DNA of 64,000 bases from Acrasis kona (taxonomy: Eukaryota; Heterolobosea; Eutetramitea; Acrasida; Acrasidae). Every line of letters starts with the position of its first letter. The first letter of the stretch is position 1. The stretch is taken from positions 1 to 64,000 of the forward strand of contig JAOPGA020000995.1 in NCBI GenBank assembly GCA_026419775.2, in the 5' to 3' direction. Shown one piece after another: positions 8,133 through 19,330 of the stretch. A program made the position numbers and the translations under genes. The notes below the pieces were generated by a model that was not told where the DNA came from, did no database searches, and was given only the letters and a program-made list of their open reading frames with translations.

Positions 8133-11100
8133 ATACCTAATTCTTTTAATACGTTTTTTGTTTTCTCTGATGTACTTTCAGGAGTCTCCTCCAATTCCAG
8201 ATCTTGTGAACTTCCCTCCTCGGTACTGTGCAAAGAACTTCTTTCAGATTTTATCAAGATGAACTTTTCTCTAAACTGCATCAATTTATCTAGTTTTTTG
8301 CTTTTCAGTTGTTTGGTGAATAGACTGATGCCATATTCGATCACAATAACCACAGCAGCAGATACGGTCACTATTCCACTCGTGGTTGACAATAATTGTG
8401 TAATCAAAGTTGGCCACAATTGTATGCTTGAAATTGTTATCATCTCGGTGTATGGCTCCTTGTTCATCACAAATGTAAAACCCAACCCATTATACCAAGA
8501 AAAATTCTTCGTTCCAAGTAAGTCCCCATTCGACCAACTGTATTGTACAATATGGTAACCGGTTTCTTTCGTAGCTGTTTCGCCCGACTTGTCTGTAAAT
8601 AATGTTTGAACCATGCTCATCTGGGCTACAAAAGGCTTGTTCATTCCCCTAAAGAATAGACTCCCGGATGATATCTCACCATATAGAGAAGAAAGTTGGC
8701 AACATTTTTTTTGTTGATTCTTGTAACCGCTCGTCACGTGCGTGGTGAAAACATATCGAGTAGCATAAGTATGCTTCTCCCTAAAATATAATTCTACGGT
8801 AGTATCCTGACTGCTCGATAATAAGGAACAGTTTGTACAAATAAAGTTAATGGTGCAAGATTGATTGCGGAATGCACCCACTCTGTTTGCTTTGCATGTC
8901 ATGTTGTATGGATTATTCATTTGTAAACTAGACTGGACGAAGATATTATTAGAACATGTTGAGAAGACACCATCAGGACCATTTTGCACACATAACGCAA
9001 CATAGCCCTCTATCGTTAGTGTTAAATTAAAATCCGCCGTTATTGGTTGATCTATAAATAAATTTGGGACCAATGTTCTATCCTCTGAAATATTATTTCC
9101 AAAATAACTATAAAAAAATACCAACCAAATCAAAGCCAACACGATCGAACAAATAAGACTAAAAAATCCACCTACTGCTGTTCTTTCTCTTCTCATAAGA
9201 CCATTAGATACGTTATGTCCATCATTGTAAACAAAATCCAACAGCTTCACATATTTTTGAGTGAACAGCAACCAGACAAATAACAACAACAAAAAAACAA
9301 CAACAATTACGGAGGATCCACCAATATAGGTATAAAAAAGCAATTTTTCGTACGTACTATCATTACCAAACACAACAGATGGTTTTGTGATGTAAAGCAC
9401 TGGAGCAGTCAAATAAGTGTTGTTTACACTTGAGGAGTTCAAAGAAGGTAACACCTGCGAAGAAGAACCAGGCGGACATAGTTTTGGATACATACAATCC
9501 AAACAATAAGTCTGTCCCTCTTTGTCCTGAAATTTACCCTCCTCACATGGTTGACAAAATTCAATACTTTGAGCACCGCTTATCGTACCAAAGTAACCAG
9601 CAGGACAAGCCTTACATGAAGTCGATCCATATACCCCGGAGTAAGTACCCACAGGACATTGATAACAAACACCATTCAGCTCGAATGTACCCAAATTACA
9701 TTGAAAGCAAGTAGAAGTATTGTTGTTGTCCAAGAACGAAGAGCAAATAGGTCCAATGCTCAATGACCAAGCATCCGATCGTATCACGCTCATCATTTTT
9801 TCCGTCCTTCCCATCGAACTACCGACTCCACCAAACACAATCATTTTAAAACCTAAAAAAATAGCTGCATGTGAAGATCTCTTATCTGGAACGAGTATGC
9901 TATTGTTCACAGTTAACCACGTTCCTCTATTATATATAAAAGTGTCGCTGCTCACCACTCCTCTATTTTCACCTCCAAACATGATGAATTGATTTGGAGA
10001 GATGGACAAGACCGATTGTAAAGTATTGGGTCTGAAAGGCAAAACAATCTTATTGCTCCATGTGTTTTGTATTTGGTCAAATACCCAAATGGAATCATCC
10101 ACCACTCCATACATGTTGGAACAACCTGCAAGTGCCATGTATTCATTTAATAAGAACGATGCACAATTCAAAGTGTTTGGTGGAGATGTTTCTGTTTGTA
10201 ACTGTGTCCACACCAAAAAATCAACGTCCAAAGTCCATAATTGATTGGAGGCAGTGTTGTTGCTTACAAATCCTCCAAAAATGAAAATTTGCCTATCGAC
10301 CATGATCATGGCATGATTAGAACGTGGCGCAGGCGTGTTGTTGGTAAAAGGATCGGGTTGCACCTTCTGCTGCACCCATTTACCCAAAAAATACCCATAC
10401 ATCCAAAAATCACCCAATAGCGCTCCGCTTTGTGACCTACCTCCGTACAAGTACATGACGTCATAAAAACTAATCATGGTGTAGTAGTATCTTGCACTAG
10501 GAATGCTTCCCTTGAGTGCGAGTGCGTACCATGATTGTGAATTCGTGTCGAATGTCATTGTGTTCTGATTTGATTCTCCGTCGAGCATAAGTCCGCTGAA
10601 GGTCATGAGGTGGTCTCCTATGGCGCACATTCGATGACCCATCACGCCTTTTGGCGAATAAATATTATCGGTGAGTTGGTCGTCGGTGTTGGAGAGTGGG
10701 TTGTAGCGATAAGCAGTGTTGACCGTTCCATTGATGCCCAATCCACCAAACCACATGATCCACTGCGAAAATCGAAAGGCGACGCTGCTGTGTGTGCCTG
10801 CTGCATTGGATTTGGTTAATTTTATGTTTGACCAACTGGTGCCGTTGGGTTGACCACCGCGGACCATATCCCCTACGTTGATGCTCCACATATCGTTGAG
10901 ATATACACCAGATGCAATACCTCCAATCACATAAAACGAATCTTCAAACACCACACATGATGCTGCATATCTTGGTGGTGGATTGTTAAGTGTTTGTAAC
11001 TTCGTCCACATCTCCGTTTCAATATTAAAAATCCAAAAGTCGTTGTAAGCGGGCGCGTTTATGTTGGTGCCTCCGAATATGAGCATGTACTTGTCCATGT

Positions 11101-13223
11101 AGTTGCTGGCACAGTGAGAGTGCCTTACTTCTGGTTGTGATTCGTATGAGGATATATCTGCTTTTTCTATCTTCTCCCATTTCCAATCTTCGTTGATGGT
11201 CACCCTCCACACATCGTTATACTCAACAAAAGCATCTTGACCTCCGAATAAGTATCCCTCTTGATTTCTAAATGGTGTGATTGTACATCTCCTTCTATTG
11301 TTCGGAAACGCATTGCCCTGTGTTAGCTATTAATGACATTGTTACAAAAAAGTTTGTACGTACCTCGGGTCGTCCCTTGGTCCATTGTGATTTTGATGGG
11401 TCGTATTGGTAACTGTCACCAAGATAACCACTACCGTCAAATCCACCAAAGATTTGAAAAGTGTTTCCCAGATAGAATCCAGCGCTACCTTCTCTTCCAG
11501 TTGGTCTGGTACCACCTGCGAATACCTGTGTGAATTCTGCTGTTTTAAAGCTGTAGCTCCATAGGTCATTGAAATAAGTTGTAGTTGTGTCTTGACCTCC
11601 AAATATCAACATTTGTTCGTTGACAGGATCTACTCCTGATGAATGAGAGTATCTATATGGAGGGGATTGACCAACAAGTGGAAATTTAGTCCATGCAGGA
11701 CTCGGGTCCACCACTCTAGGGACTTTTATGATTGCCAAAGTCTTGTTGTTTATCGACGGTGAATCAACATTCGTCAACCTCTGTCTATCAATTGTCAGTT
11801 ATTTTTGTTTTTGTAAACATTACATTGGAGACCAAGTTGAAACTATTTTAGAAGCTGGAGAGGAGTCTAAGATATTGATCACATTATAAGATACCCCCAA
11901 TCTTATTTTCTTGGATGAGCTAAATTTAACTTGTCCTGTGACTCCCACAAAATCAATGTTATCAATACAAGACATTCTATCTGCTAAACTCGACTGTGAT
12001 GGCAGAGGTGAAATATTCTTGCGTATAGCTGCGTTTATGTAATGTGCATAAGCAAGTACCGAGTCATAAGCCATCAGCATATTAGTAGATATTGATAAAG
12101 CTACCGTATTATATGTATTTGTATTGAGTTGAAGTCCCTTCACTAGTGCCCATTGCTTTAATAAATAATTTCTAGTTGACCAAGTTGGAGATTTTGTATC
12201 TACATAAAAAGTACCACTGGCTAGCTGCGACCCTGTTTTACTATTCAGCCAGGAAATACCACTTGCTGAAACTTGTGCGTTGATAATTATAAAGTCGTCC
12301 TTTTTCATTCCTATAATGTTAAAATCCATTCAGTTAAGAGCATACCCAAAACAGATGCAATGCTATACATTTGTAACCCGAAGGTGTTTGCCCCGTCAAA
12401 GTATGAAGATACAAAAAACGTTACAATAGTTGTGACTTTTAAATCTCTCATAAGCCTCATCGCACTTATTGGTGAAGTAGTTGTTGGTATTCCCACAAAA
12501 GCAGTCACTGTCAATCCTCTTAGACTTGCATGCGTCCTGAATGCAGCAGACCCTGTTTGTCCATATGTTTCATCCGTGTATAATATCCCAACCTTCTCTT
12601 TAGCAATATTTAATTATGACGTCCTTACCTTGAAAAACTTATATACGTATAAAAAATCGGCTATTGTTTGTGCCGATAGCTCGCTAGAAGGAACTACGCT
12701 TCTAAAATTTGGATAAATGTTCGCATCTGCAAGGGTGGGACTTGTAATAGAGAATCCAATATCTGTTAAATTATAGTAAAGAGCCTTTGGAACAGATACT
12801 AATGCCTCCGCTGAGGTATCTGGACCGATTATTCCAATCAAACTACCAACGTTGGATAAAGCATCTACTTGCTGTGCTGCCACTGACGCGCTTCCATTCG
12901 TGTTTGTCTTCATCAAATAAATAGGGTATTCCAACGGCAATATCTCTCTGTCAAAGTACGGAATTACTCCCAATGTTAGATTAGAAGGAGAATATAGATC
13001 GATAAGTCCATTTGTGAATAACGTTGTGATATTTAAAAACTGGAGTGCTATCTACGTATGTGTGAATTGTTGATCACGATAAGGGAGATAATACATTCAT
13101 CACCTGAGAGTTAAGTGGTACATCGGCTCTTGTTCCAAATAATACTCCTATATAATACTGTGCATTGCATCTATATATCAAAGTAATTAGGAGTACGACA
13201 TAGAATGTTCCAAGCTTCTTCAT
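8129..13223 (-). CDS. Receptor-like protein: ligand-binding fold + kelch + Cys-rich + 3 TM, 1629 aa
   Basis: I join six exons: 13223-13104, 13051-12629, 12595-12346, 12310-11824, 11784-11364 and 11317-8129. All five introns (52, 33, 35, 39, 46 nt) have GT...AG ends and the phases agree throughout. Residues 1-22 form a signal peptide. About 25-425 read as an ANF-receptor/periplasmic-binding fold as in class C GPCRs and natriuretic receptors, with IIGPDTSAEA and, across a junction, KVGILYTDETYGQTG. About 435-1080 hold many kelch blades (repeated FGG...NDLW). About 1100-1190 is Cys-rich of GCC2/GCC3-like type. Three membrane segments lie near 1231, 1290 and 1540, with a lumenal domain between the last two and a short charged tail. 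No 7TM, kinase or cyclase follows. Probably a surface or ciliary receptor; ligand unknown. Confidence 0.75.
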
Positions 13224-13395
13224 ATTTACAATTTACAATAAGTGGACATTATAACTCGAAAGCGAGATTAAAACTATGTACAAAGAAAGGATTGAGAATA
13301 ATGGCTACCTATTCTCCATCTCTATTGTGGAATAAAGTGTTTTTTGATATTTGGCGCGATGCAAGTTTTGGCGCAACAATTTTAACAGTTAAATT

Positions 13396-14964
13396 ATGAC
13401 AAGACAACAAGACAATGATACACCCAACTTAACATCCGGTCCGGAGATAGTTTTTAAAGATAATGCACAACTCGGATCAGAGATTTACTTCGTGGTAGTA
13501 TCAATAGATAGTAGCAATGACAACGCAGCCTTGATAATTAGGATAGAAGATTTGGACGGCATAAATGTTATGGTTGGATATTACACGCAACAGATAATCG
13601 AAAAAATAACAGCTCGAGCAAATTCACTAAAAACATTTAATGTGTTTGTAACGATGTTGGTGAATTGCCTAAAGAATAAAGCTGAGACAGTTAAAATAGA
13701 GTTGTGGGATAGAAACACCCTTGAAAAAGAGTATAGTAAATGCAAATCAGCAACTATGCAACAAAAAATAGACGACAGAAAATATCTGGTTGTTGTATAC
13801 AGAGCGGAGTACGATTTAATCAAATTTCCTTTGGTTCTACAAAGTACTGTGCTGGAGTATAAGCAGCTTGTTGAAAGATATAAGCAGCTTCGTCAAATGT
13901 ACAGCAGCTGCAGCCAAGAGAACATTAAATTAAAACAGAGAGTTCAGTTAGTAGAAAGCAAAGTGACCAGTGCAGATTCACAGGAACCTCTACTTCAAGA
14001 GTAAGTATTGGACATTTAATTGTCTTAACACAGTAGACTATCGAAGTTGAGGAAAGAAAATAAATTAATGGAGAAACAATACAAGAAATTGGAACAAGGT
14101 AGAGGCGTTGAGGTGCAAGAAATCAAAAAGAAATATGAGGTGTTGGCCTCGGAGCTAGGAGGTCTTGATGAAATTATGAAGAAATCTGAAGAGTACAAGA
14201 AAGAAGTACAACTACTAAAGAGGCAGATCAAGAAAATGAAAGATGATGAATGGCAGAGATCAGAAAGAGATGCACAAGAAATCAACGAATTGAAATCTAG
14301 ATTGTCAAAAAGCCAACCCAGGCATTCTTTAACTAACGGCAACAGAAGATCCTCGTCTCCTTCTGGTATAAGAGCACCTTCTAGATCCTCTTCACCGAGA
14401 TCAAATACGCCACCAAAGATGAGCAGCAGATCATCATCACCTACTACTCTGAGGCATAATTCTGCACCTTCAGCGGCGAGATTTGATCCAACTGCCTATC
14501 AAAAACAGAGAGAAGCTAAAAATCCCAAAATCGCGGTAAAAAAAACGAGTCTACCACCCAAAGCACCAGGAATAAGGGTTCAATCTCCAAGGAGTAGATC
14601 CTCTTCTCCAAGACAACTTCAAGTGCAAAAAACAAGTTCTTCACCAAGAAATTCATCACCTAGAAGTGCATCACCAAGAAGATCTTTGAGAAATTCTTCA
14701 GACCATTCTGACTCCGAATCTTCAAAACCAATCAAAAAAATAAAAGCACAAATACCGAAGAGCAGATCAAGTAGGTATGATTCGGACGATAGTGATTTCG
14801 AGTCGCGGCGGACTTCTAAGGTTAGTGGACTGTTTTATGAATACAGTGGAGACGAACTACCTCGCAGAAGGTTGGAGAAAAATAGACCCAAGATAAGACG
14901 TATGTATGATACAAGTGATAGTGAGGATATAAGTTACGAAAAACACTCACGGAGGAGGAAGTAG
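13396..14964 (+). CDS. VFL3: VFL3/CCDC61 homologue, basal-body/centriole protein, 511 aa
   Basis: Two exons, 13396-14000 and 14034-14964, flank a 33-nt GTAAGT...ACACAG intron, and the joined frame closes exactly. The first 160 residues match the CCDC61 head domain (XRCC4/SAS-6-like): the FNVFVTMLVNCLK region and KYLVVVYRAEYDLIKFPL align with human CCDC61. A coiled coil follows (about 165-300), then a Ser/Arg/Pro-rich tail with the family box FDPTAY near residue 350. In Chlamydomonas VFL3 positions basal bodies and their fibres, and human CCDC61 acts at centriolar satellites and the spindle. Here it argues that the organism builds centrioles or flagella at some stage. The gene is divergent from the receptor gene (173 bp apart) and converges on SRP14. 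Confidence 0.9.
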
Positions 14965-15043
14965 ATACAACAATTAAATCTTAAATGTACAAAAATGTAA
15001 TTAACAACACAATAAAGTGAACATGATATTTTTACAATACTAA

Positions 15044-15600
15044 TTAAATGTCCTTCTTCTTTTTCTTTTGTGCAACTTCTTTGGCGTGTGATGTGGAGGC
15101 GGCTGTTACGGCAGGAGTTGTTTTTTGTGTATTTGTAACGTCTACCTTCTTCTCTTGGGCCTCTTGCTTCAATTTGAAGTTTTGACTAAAAATGTTGAAA
15201 AGGAAACCTTGGAAACGTGCAACTTCTTTTGTGATGATCTATTTTTCATTTAGAATGATTAATGTAGAAAACTCACTATTGTTGAGATCTTTGTATCACC
15301 AGCAACTGCGCGCACAAGACAACCCTCTTTACCAAGTTTGGCATTTTTCTTCTTCTTTGGTTGTTGCTTTTTATTTTTTTTGTCTGATGACTCATTGTTA
15401 GATTCTTTTGGCACTCCTTTGTAGTACTTTTTTTTGTTTTCGTCTTGCTGGGGCTCTACTGGTGTGTCTAGGTTTTTGTGAGGATCTAAAATGTATTGTT
15501 ACGAACATTTCTTCAAAGTAACCCATACGGAGCCTTTGTTTTTTTCGTATAGCTTCGATATTTCGGCAACAAAATCGTCAGGTCGTTCGATGAATACCAT
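15044..15600 (-). CDS. SRP14: SRP14, signal recognition particle Alu-domain subunit, 165 aa
   Basis: Three exons: 15600-15507, 15485-15277 and 15238-15044. The start MVFIERPDDFVAEISKLYE, then VWVTLKKY, then KEGCLVRAVAGDTKIST and KEVARFQGFLFNIF follow human SRP14 along its length. SRP14 binds the Alu end of SRP RNA together with SRP9 and causes elongation arrest. A Lys-rich insert of about 35 residues lengthens the loop before the CLVRA strand, and the tail ends in a basic Lys run. The first intron is only 21 nt (15486-15506); the second is 38 nt. The conserved Tyr of LKKY is split by the small intron, which fixes its borders. The upstream neighbour TBC1D22 is divergent. Confidence 0.93.
15486..15506 (-). 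other. 21-nt spliceosomal intron in SRP14
   Basis: On the minus strand the intron reads GTTCGT...ATTTTAG. Removing exactly these 21 bases restores LKKY, matching the family, and the frame of the next exon. The only other GT (GTAACA, three bases on) gives a frame that loses the SRP14 match. The donor is not the usual GTAAGT. It is among the shortest spliceosomal introns one would expect outside specialised lineages. Confidence 0.75.
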
Positions 15601-15817
15601 TGTTGTGTGATGACGTGCGTGGTTGTCCGACTCTTACAATAATGTACCAGCTCAGAGATATTCATGTTACTTTGATAATTAACATCACTTGGTATAACAA
15701 GTGTACAGTTAGCAGAAATTTACGTTATGCATGCTTCTCCGTCTTTGAGACCGATCAGTCTGGTTGCCTATCATTAGGTATATTTTTAGAACTAACGATT
15801 GATATTTGCTTTCATCG

Positions 15818-17602
15818 ATGGCGCAGAATGGGGATTCATCATATTATGGAGGAGGTGCCAGTGGTACTCATAATACAAACATATTCGACCGACTTACCAA
15901 CTTGGTTCGAATGCCGAACAGCTCGATTAAGCAGGAAATTGTCAGCCCTAAAAACGTAAACAATGTTAGCATCACAACAAACAAAGTACGAGTAAACACC
16001 GACGCCAGTAGCAGTAAAATCTACACTTCTAGTTGTTAGTATTTAAAATTGTAGCACGAAGGACCAGACATTTCTCAAATAAAGCTCCCAAACCAGGTAC
16101 TATAACACAAGTGCGTGGGGCAAAATATCAACTACCCATCACATACGTGGTTGAAGAAGTAAAGAACTACTCTGTAGATGAAGCGGTGACACTAGAAGTT
16201 AACAAGGCCGACGAGAGCCTTAATTTGAGGTTAGGTTTTTTGTTTATTAATAATCATACTGAAAGCACTAGTGTGGATGAGCTAAAGTTGCAAGAGCAGA
16301 TCGAGACCATTACTAGGACAACTAGTTCTCCCGTGCATAGGGATAGAGGTTCGTTGGAATCTAAAAAGAATGCAAAAGGGTTTCCTTCGAGATCCAACTC
16401 TGGATCATCGAGTCCAAGTCCATCTCCTCTTTCGACACCTCTTTCGACGCCACTTTCTAGTGTAATCATTTTCATTGTTACATACTTTTTAACTTTGATG
16501 TAGTCTGATGCAAGTCCATCATCCAGAGTGTTCAACACTAGAAATTCCGGACTTTCGGACACAAGCATGAGCGAAGACTACAACATTACGGCATCAAAGT
16601 TGGAAAGATTCAAAACACTTTTATCACGCCAAGATGTAGATATTGGTAACTTTTTAATAACATTCATACGTAACGCTTACAATAGACGAATTAAAAAAGC
16701 TGAGTTGGTCAGGTATTCCTTTCGAAGTTCGGCCTCTCGTTTGGAAGATTTTGATGGGATACTTACCTTGCAACCAGTCAAGGAGATCAGGTACGCAGGA
16801 TCGCAAAAGAAAAGAATATCTAGCGCTAGTGAGCAAGTACTACGACGAAACACAAATGAAGAAAACAGAATACGAGAACAGCATTCAAAGACAAATTCAC
16901 ATTGACGTTCCAAGAACGAACCCCGACGTAATGTTATTCCAAAATGAGGACATTCAAGCAGCGTTGGAACGTATTTTATACATTTGGTCCATTCGTCATC
17001 CTGCAAGTGGTTACGTCCAAGGCATCAACGATCTCGTGACTCCATTCTTGTGCGTATTCCTTCATTCGGAACTCAAGGTTGACGTGCTTACGAAAGATGT
17101 AGGACCCATCAACAAGGACATTCTGACCAATGTTGAGGTTGACTCCTTTTGGTGTTTTAATCTATTTTTAGATTTCATACAAGATCATTACACTTTTGCT
17201 CAACCAGGAATACAACGCATGATTCACAAACTGGAAGAGATTATACAAAAAATAGACGAACCATTATACAATCACATACAGTCACAAGGGCTTCAGTTCA
17301 TTCAATTCGCATTCAGGTGGATGAATTGTCTCTTGATGAGGGAGTTAAATCTTAAACTAGTGATCCGTTTGTTCGATGCATATCTGGCAGAGGGTCAGCA
17401 CTTTGAGCAGTTGCATGTGTACGTGTGTGCAAGTTTCTTGAAAACATTTAGCGACAGACTTTGTTTGTTCGACTTTACTGAGATGGTTATTTTTATACAA
17501 CATTTACCAACAAGAGATTGGACGGCGAGGGAGATTGAGACTTTGTTGTCCCAAGCGTACATGTTGAAGGAATTATATGACTCCAGCCCAAATCACTTAT
17601 AA
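15818..17602 (+). CDS. TBC1D22: TBC1D22/Gyp1-type Rab GTPase-activating protein, 560 aa
   Basis: Exons 15818-16034, 16055-16461, 16504-16645 and 16686-17602, with introns of 20, 42 and 40 nt. The N-terminal 210 residues are Ser/Asn-rich and poorly conserved. From SKLERFKTLL on, the protein tracks human TBC1D22A/B: DELKKLSWSGIPFEVRPLVW, then the arginine finger in IHIDVPR (about residue 326), the glutamine finger in SGYVQGINDLVTPF (about 365), FAQPGIQ, QFAFRWMNCLLMRE and a terminal SPNHL. This family accelerates GTP hydrolysis by Golgi Rabs; yeast Gyp1 acts on Ypt1. No ATG exists in the second exon's frame, so the 20-nt intron (16035-16054) is needed. A 36-nt in-frame stretch from 16228 could be a further intron. 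Confidence 0.9.
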
Positions 17603-17731
17603 ATATTGTAACCTTTATTTGTCTTGTTGCTTTTATTGTCATTTCTCTAATTGATTTTGGTGGAGACCTCACGTGAGGTCGACGACGATAATATTGTGCA
17701 TGGGTTGACTGCATTTCCCCTTTACAATAAT

Positions 17732-18565
17732 ATGGAAAACAAAAAGAGAAAGCATGACAATGTTCCACACTCAGAAGATGTTAATAAAGCCACAAGAAAT
17801 GATTCGTGTGAGCTTTTAGATGCCCTTAAGGATACAAAACTTTGGAGTTCAAGAAGAGATTTAATTAGGCTGATTGGAAGCAACAAGAATGCAGATGAGC
17901 AGATCATTAAAGGTTTGGTCATGCACCTAAAAGACAAGAAGCCTGCTGTTAGGGTGTCTGTTGCAGAGGCTTTGGGAGAGTTGAGTCATCATTCAGAGGA
18001 TCTCATTACTACTATTCTTCTCCAGCTTTTGGAGAGTTATGATGGAACACCACATAGTATAGGATTTTCTTTTGAAAAGGTCACATGTCAAAGAAACAAA
18101 GACTTTGTAGATCATTGGCTTAAGATCATTTCAACTGTAAGCTCTCTTCTAAGGTCAAGTGCACAACCCAACATACGCAGATGTTGTATAGAGGTTCTTG
18201 GTGGCATAATGACTGCCATAACAATGCGTGCTTCAATAAAACACCATTACTTGATTGAGTCCAAAATAACTCCAATTGTTATAGATTATACAAATGACGA
18301 CGATGAGTTGGTTCGGATGAGTGCCGCGGATGTATTAGGAAGAGTCACGGGAGATAAGATGGACGCAATTTCGGCTTTAGTTAAAATGTTAGAAAAGAAT
18401 GATACATGTAGTGTACAATTAAAGATTGTTAGTTCTGTTGGTAAAATTGGAATGCCTTTGAGTGATAGAGTAAGAGAGTTACTAGAGAACGTCACACCAA
18501 ATCACAAGAATTTAAAAACACTTGCCAATAAAATTTTGAATCAAAAGTATATTGTGGTTAGTTAG
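17732..18565 (+). CDS. HEAT-repeat protein, 277 aa
   Basis: I choose ATG 17732 (MENKKRKHDN); the frame is open further upstream but has no ATG there. A basic N-terminus that could serve as a nuclear signal is followed by paired helices typical of HEAT repeats: KKPAVRVSVAEALGELS near residue 70 and DDELVRMSAADVLGRV near 195 are classic repeat helices. The middle block (about 110-175) may hold one degenerate repeat. Such proteins are usually scaffolds, and I cannot assign a family. It starts about 130 bp after the TBC gene on the same strand, with TTTACAAT just before the ATG. Confidence 0.8.
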   Translation: MENKKRKHDNVPHSEDVNKATRNDSCELLDALKDTKLWSSRRDLIRLIGSNKNADEQIIKGLVMHLKDKKPAVRVSVAEALGELSHHSEDLITTILLQLLESYDGTPHSIGFSFEKVTCQRNKDFVDHWLKIISTVSSLLRSSAQPNIRRCCIEVLGGIMTAITMRASIKHHYLIESKITPIVIDYTNDDDELVRMSAADVLGRVTGDKMDAISALVKMLEKNDTCSVQLKIVSSVGKIGMPLSDRVRELLENVTPNHKNLKTLANKILNQKYIVVS

Positions 18566-18686
18566 TCTGATTCATTGAGATGTAGTTGTTTGCTTTACAA
18601 TTGGGCTTTAAACTTCTAGCTCTGTTATTTTTAGCTCATTAGAAGGCCTTTTATATTAATTTTGATCAACAAACAGCATTTAAAAA

Positions 18687-19280
18687 ATGAGTAGATATAC
18701 ATTGCTTGTGGTTCTAGCTCTTTTGGTTATGTACATAGCTTTAACTGAATCATCAAAAAAGAACAACAAACAAGAATGTGCCAAAAAGTGCAAAAAGGAA
18801 CTCAAGGGTTGCAAACTCGGTCCAGTTAAATGTGCCATGAAGGAATTGAAATGTAGACAGCATTGCATAAAATCTCCAACCAAACCTCCCACAAAACGTC
18901 CAACATCTGCACCGAAAGAAACTTTGAAGCAATGTGAACAAAAATGTGTCTCTTGCAAAGGCTTGAAGAAGCAAAAAAAGAAAGACTGCAAAAACAAGAG
19001 ATCAAAATGCAAGAAAAAGTGTGAAAAGAAACACAAGAACGACTCCACCACTAAACCATCAGCAAGACCAACAATCAAACCTTCAAACTCAACACTCACC
19101 CAAACTTCTCTACCACCAGTTCCCATGGGTGCTCCTGTTTCTGTCGCCAGAGAGCACGCAGTAAACTGCAGAAAAATAGTTTGTGTGGATGGCGCAGATG
19201 GAGCAGCATGTCGCAGCCGACGTCGCAAATGCATTCTTGAAGGATTTATGAACACCAAAGGGAACTCAACAAATGTATAG
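18687..19280 (+). CDS. Secreted Lys/Cys-rich protein, 197 aa
   Basis: Signal peptide at residues 1-22 (a hydrophobic LLVVLALLVMYIAL core). The mature part has two Lys-rich cysteine blocks with CxxxC spacing (about 31-61 and 83-112), joined by Thr/Pro/Ser linkers of TKPPTKRPTSAP type, and a third block with four Cys near 160-185. The spacing suggests three small disulfide-bonded helical hairpins on a string, with linkers suited to O-glycosylation. The charge is strongly positive. I recognise no family and claim no activity. The full-length antisense frame is a codon-usage shadow. Confidence 0.8.
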   Translation: MSRYTLLVVLALLVMYIALTESSKKNNKQECAKKCKKELKGCKLGPVKCAMKELKCRQHCIKSPTKPPTKRPTSAPKETLKQCEQKCVSCKGLKKQKKKDCKNKRSKCKKKCEKKHKNDSTTKPSARPTIKPSNSTLTQTSLPPVPMGAPVSVAREHAVNCRKIVCVDGADGAACRSRRRKCILEGFMNTKGNSTNV

Positions 19281-19330
19281 AATCCATAAAAATATTAGAA
19301 TTATCTTTATAAAGTATATTTACATTGTCT

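Noticed and set aside
13205-13399. Plus-strand ORF overlapping the receptor signal-peptide exon
   Set aside because: The opposite strand encodes a signal peptide in frame with the spliced receptor; this one has no support.
16228-16263. Extra 36-nt intron in TBC1D22
   Set aside because: Borders GT...AG and a TACTGA word are present, but the piece is in frame and open, so it cannot be told from coding sequence; left in the CDS.
18680-19258. 192-codon ORF antisense to the Lys/Cys-rich protein
   Set aside because: Phe/Leu/Cys-rich complement of Lys codons; the sense strand has a signal peptide and ordered Cys spacing.
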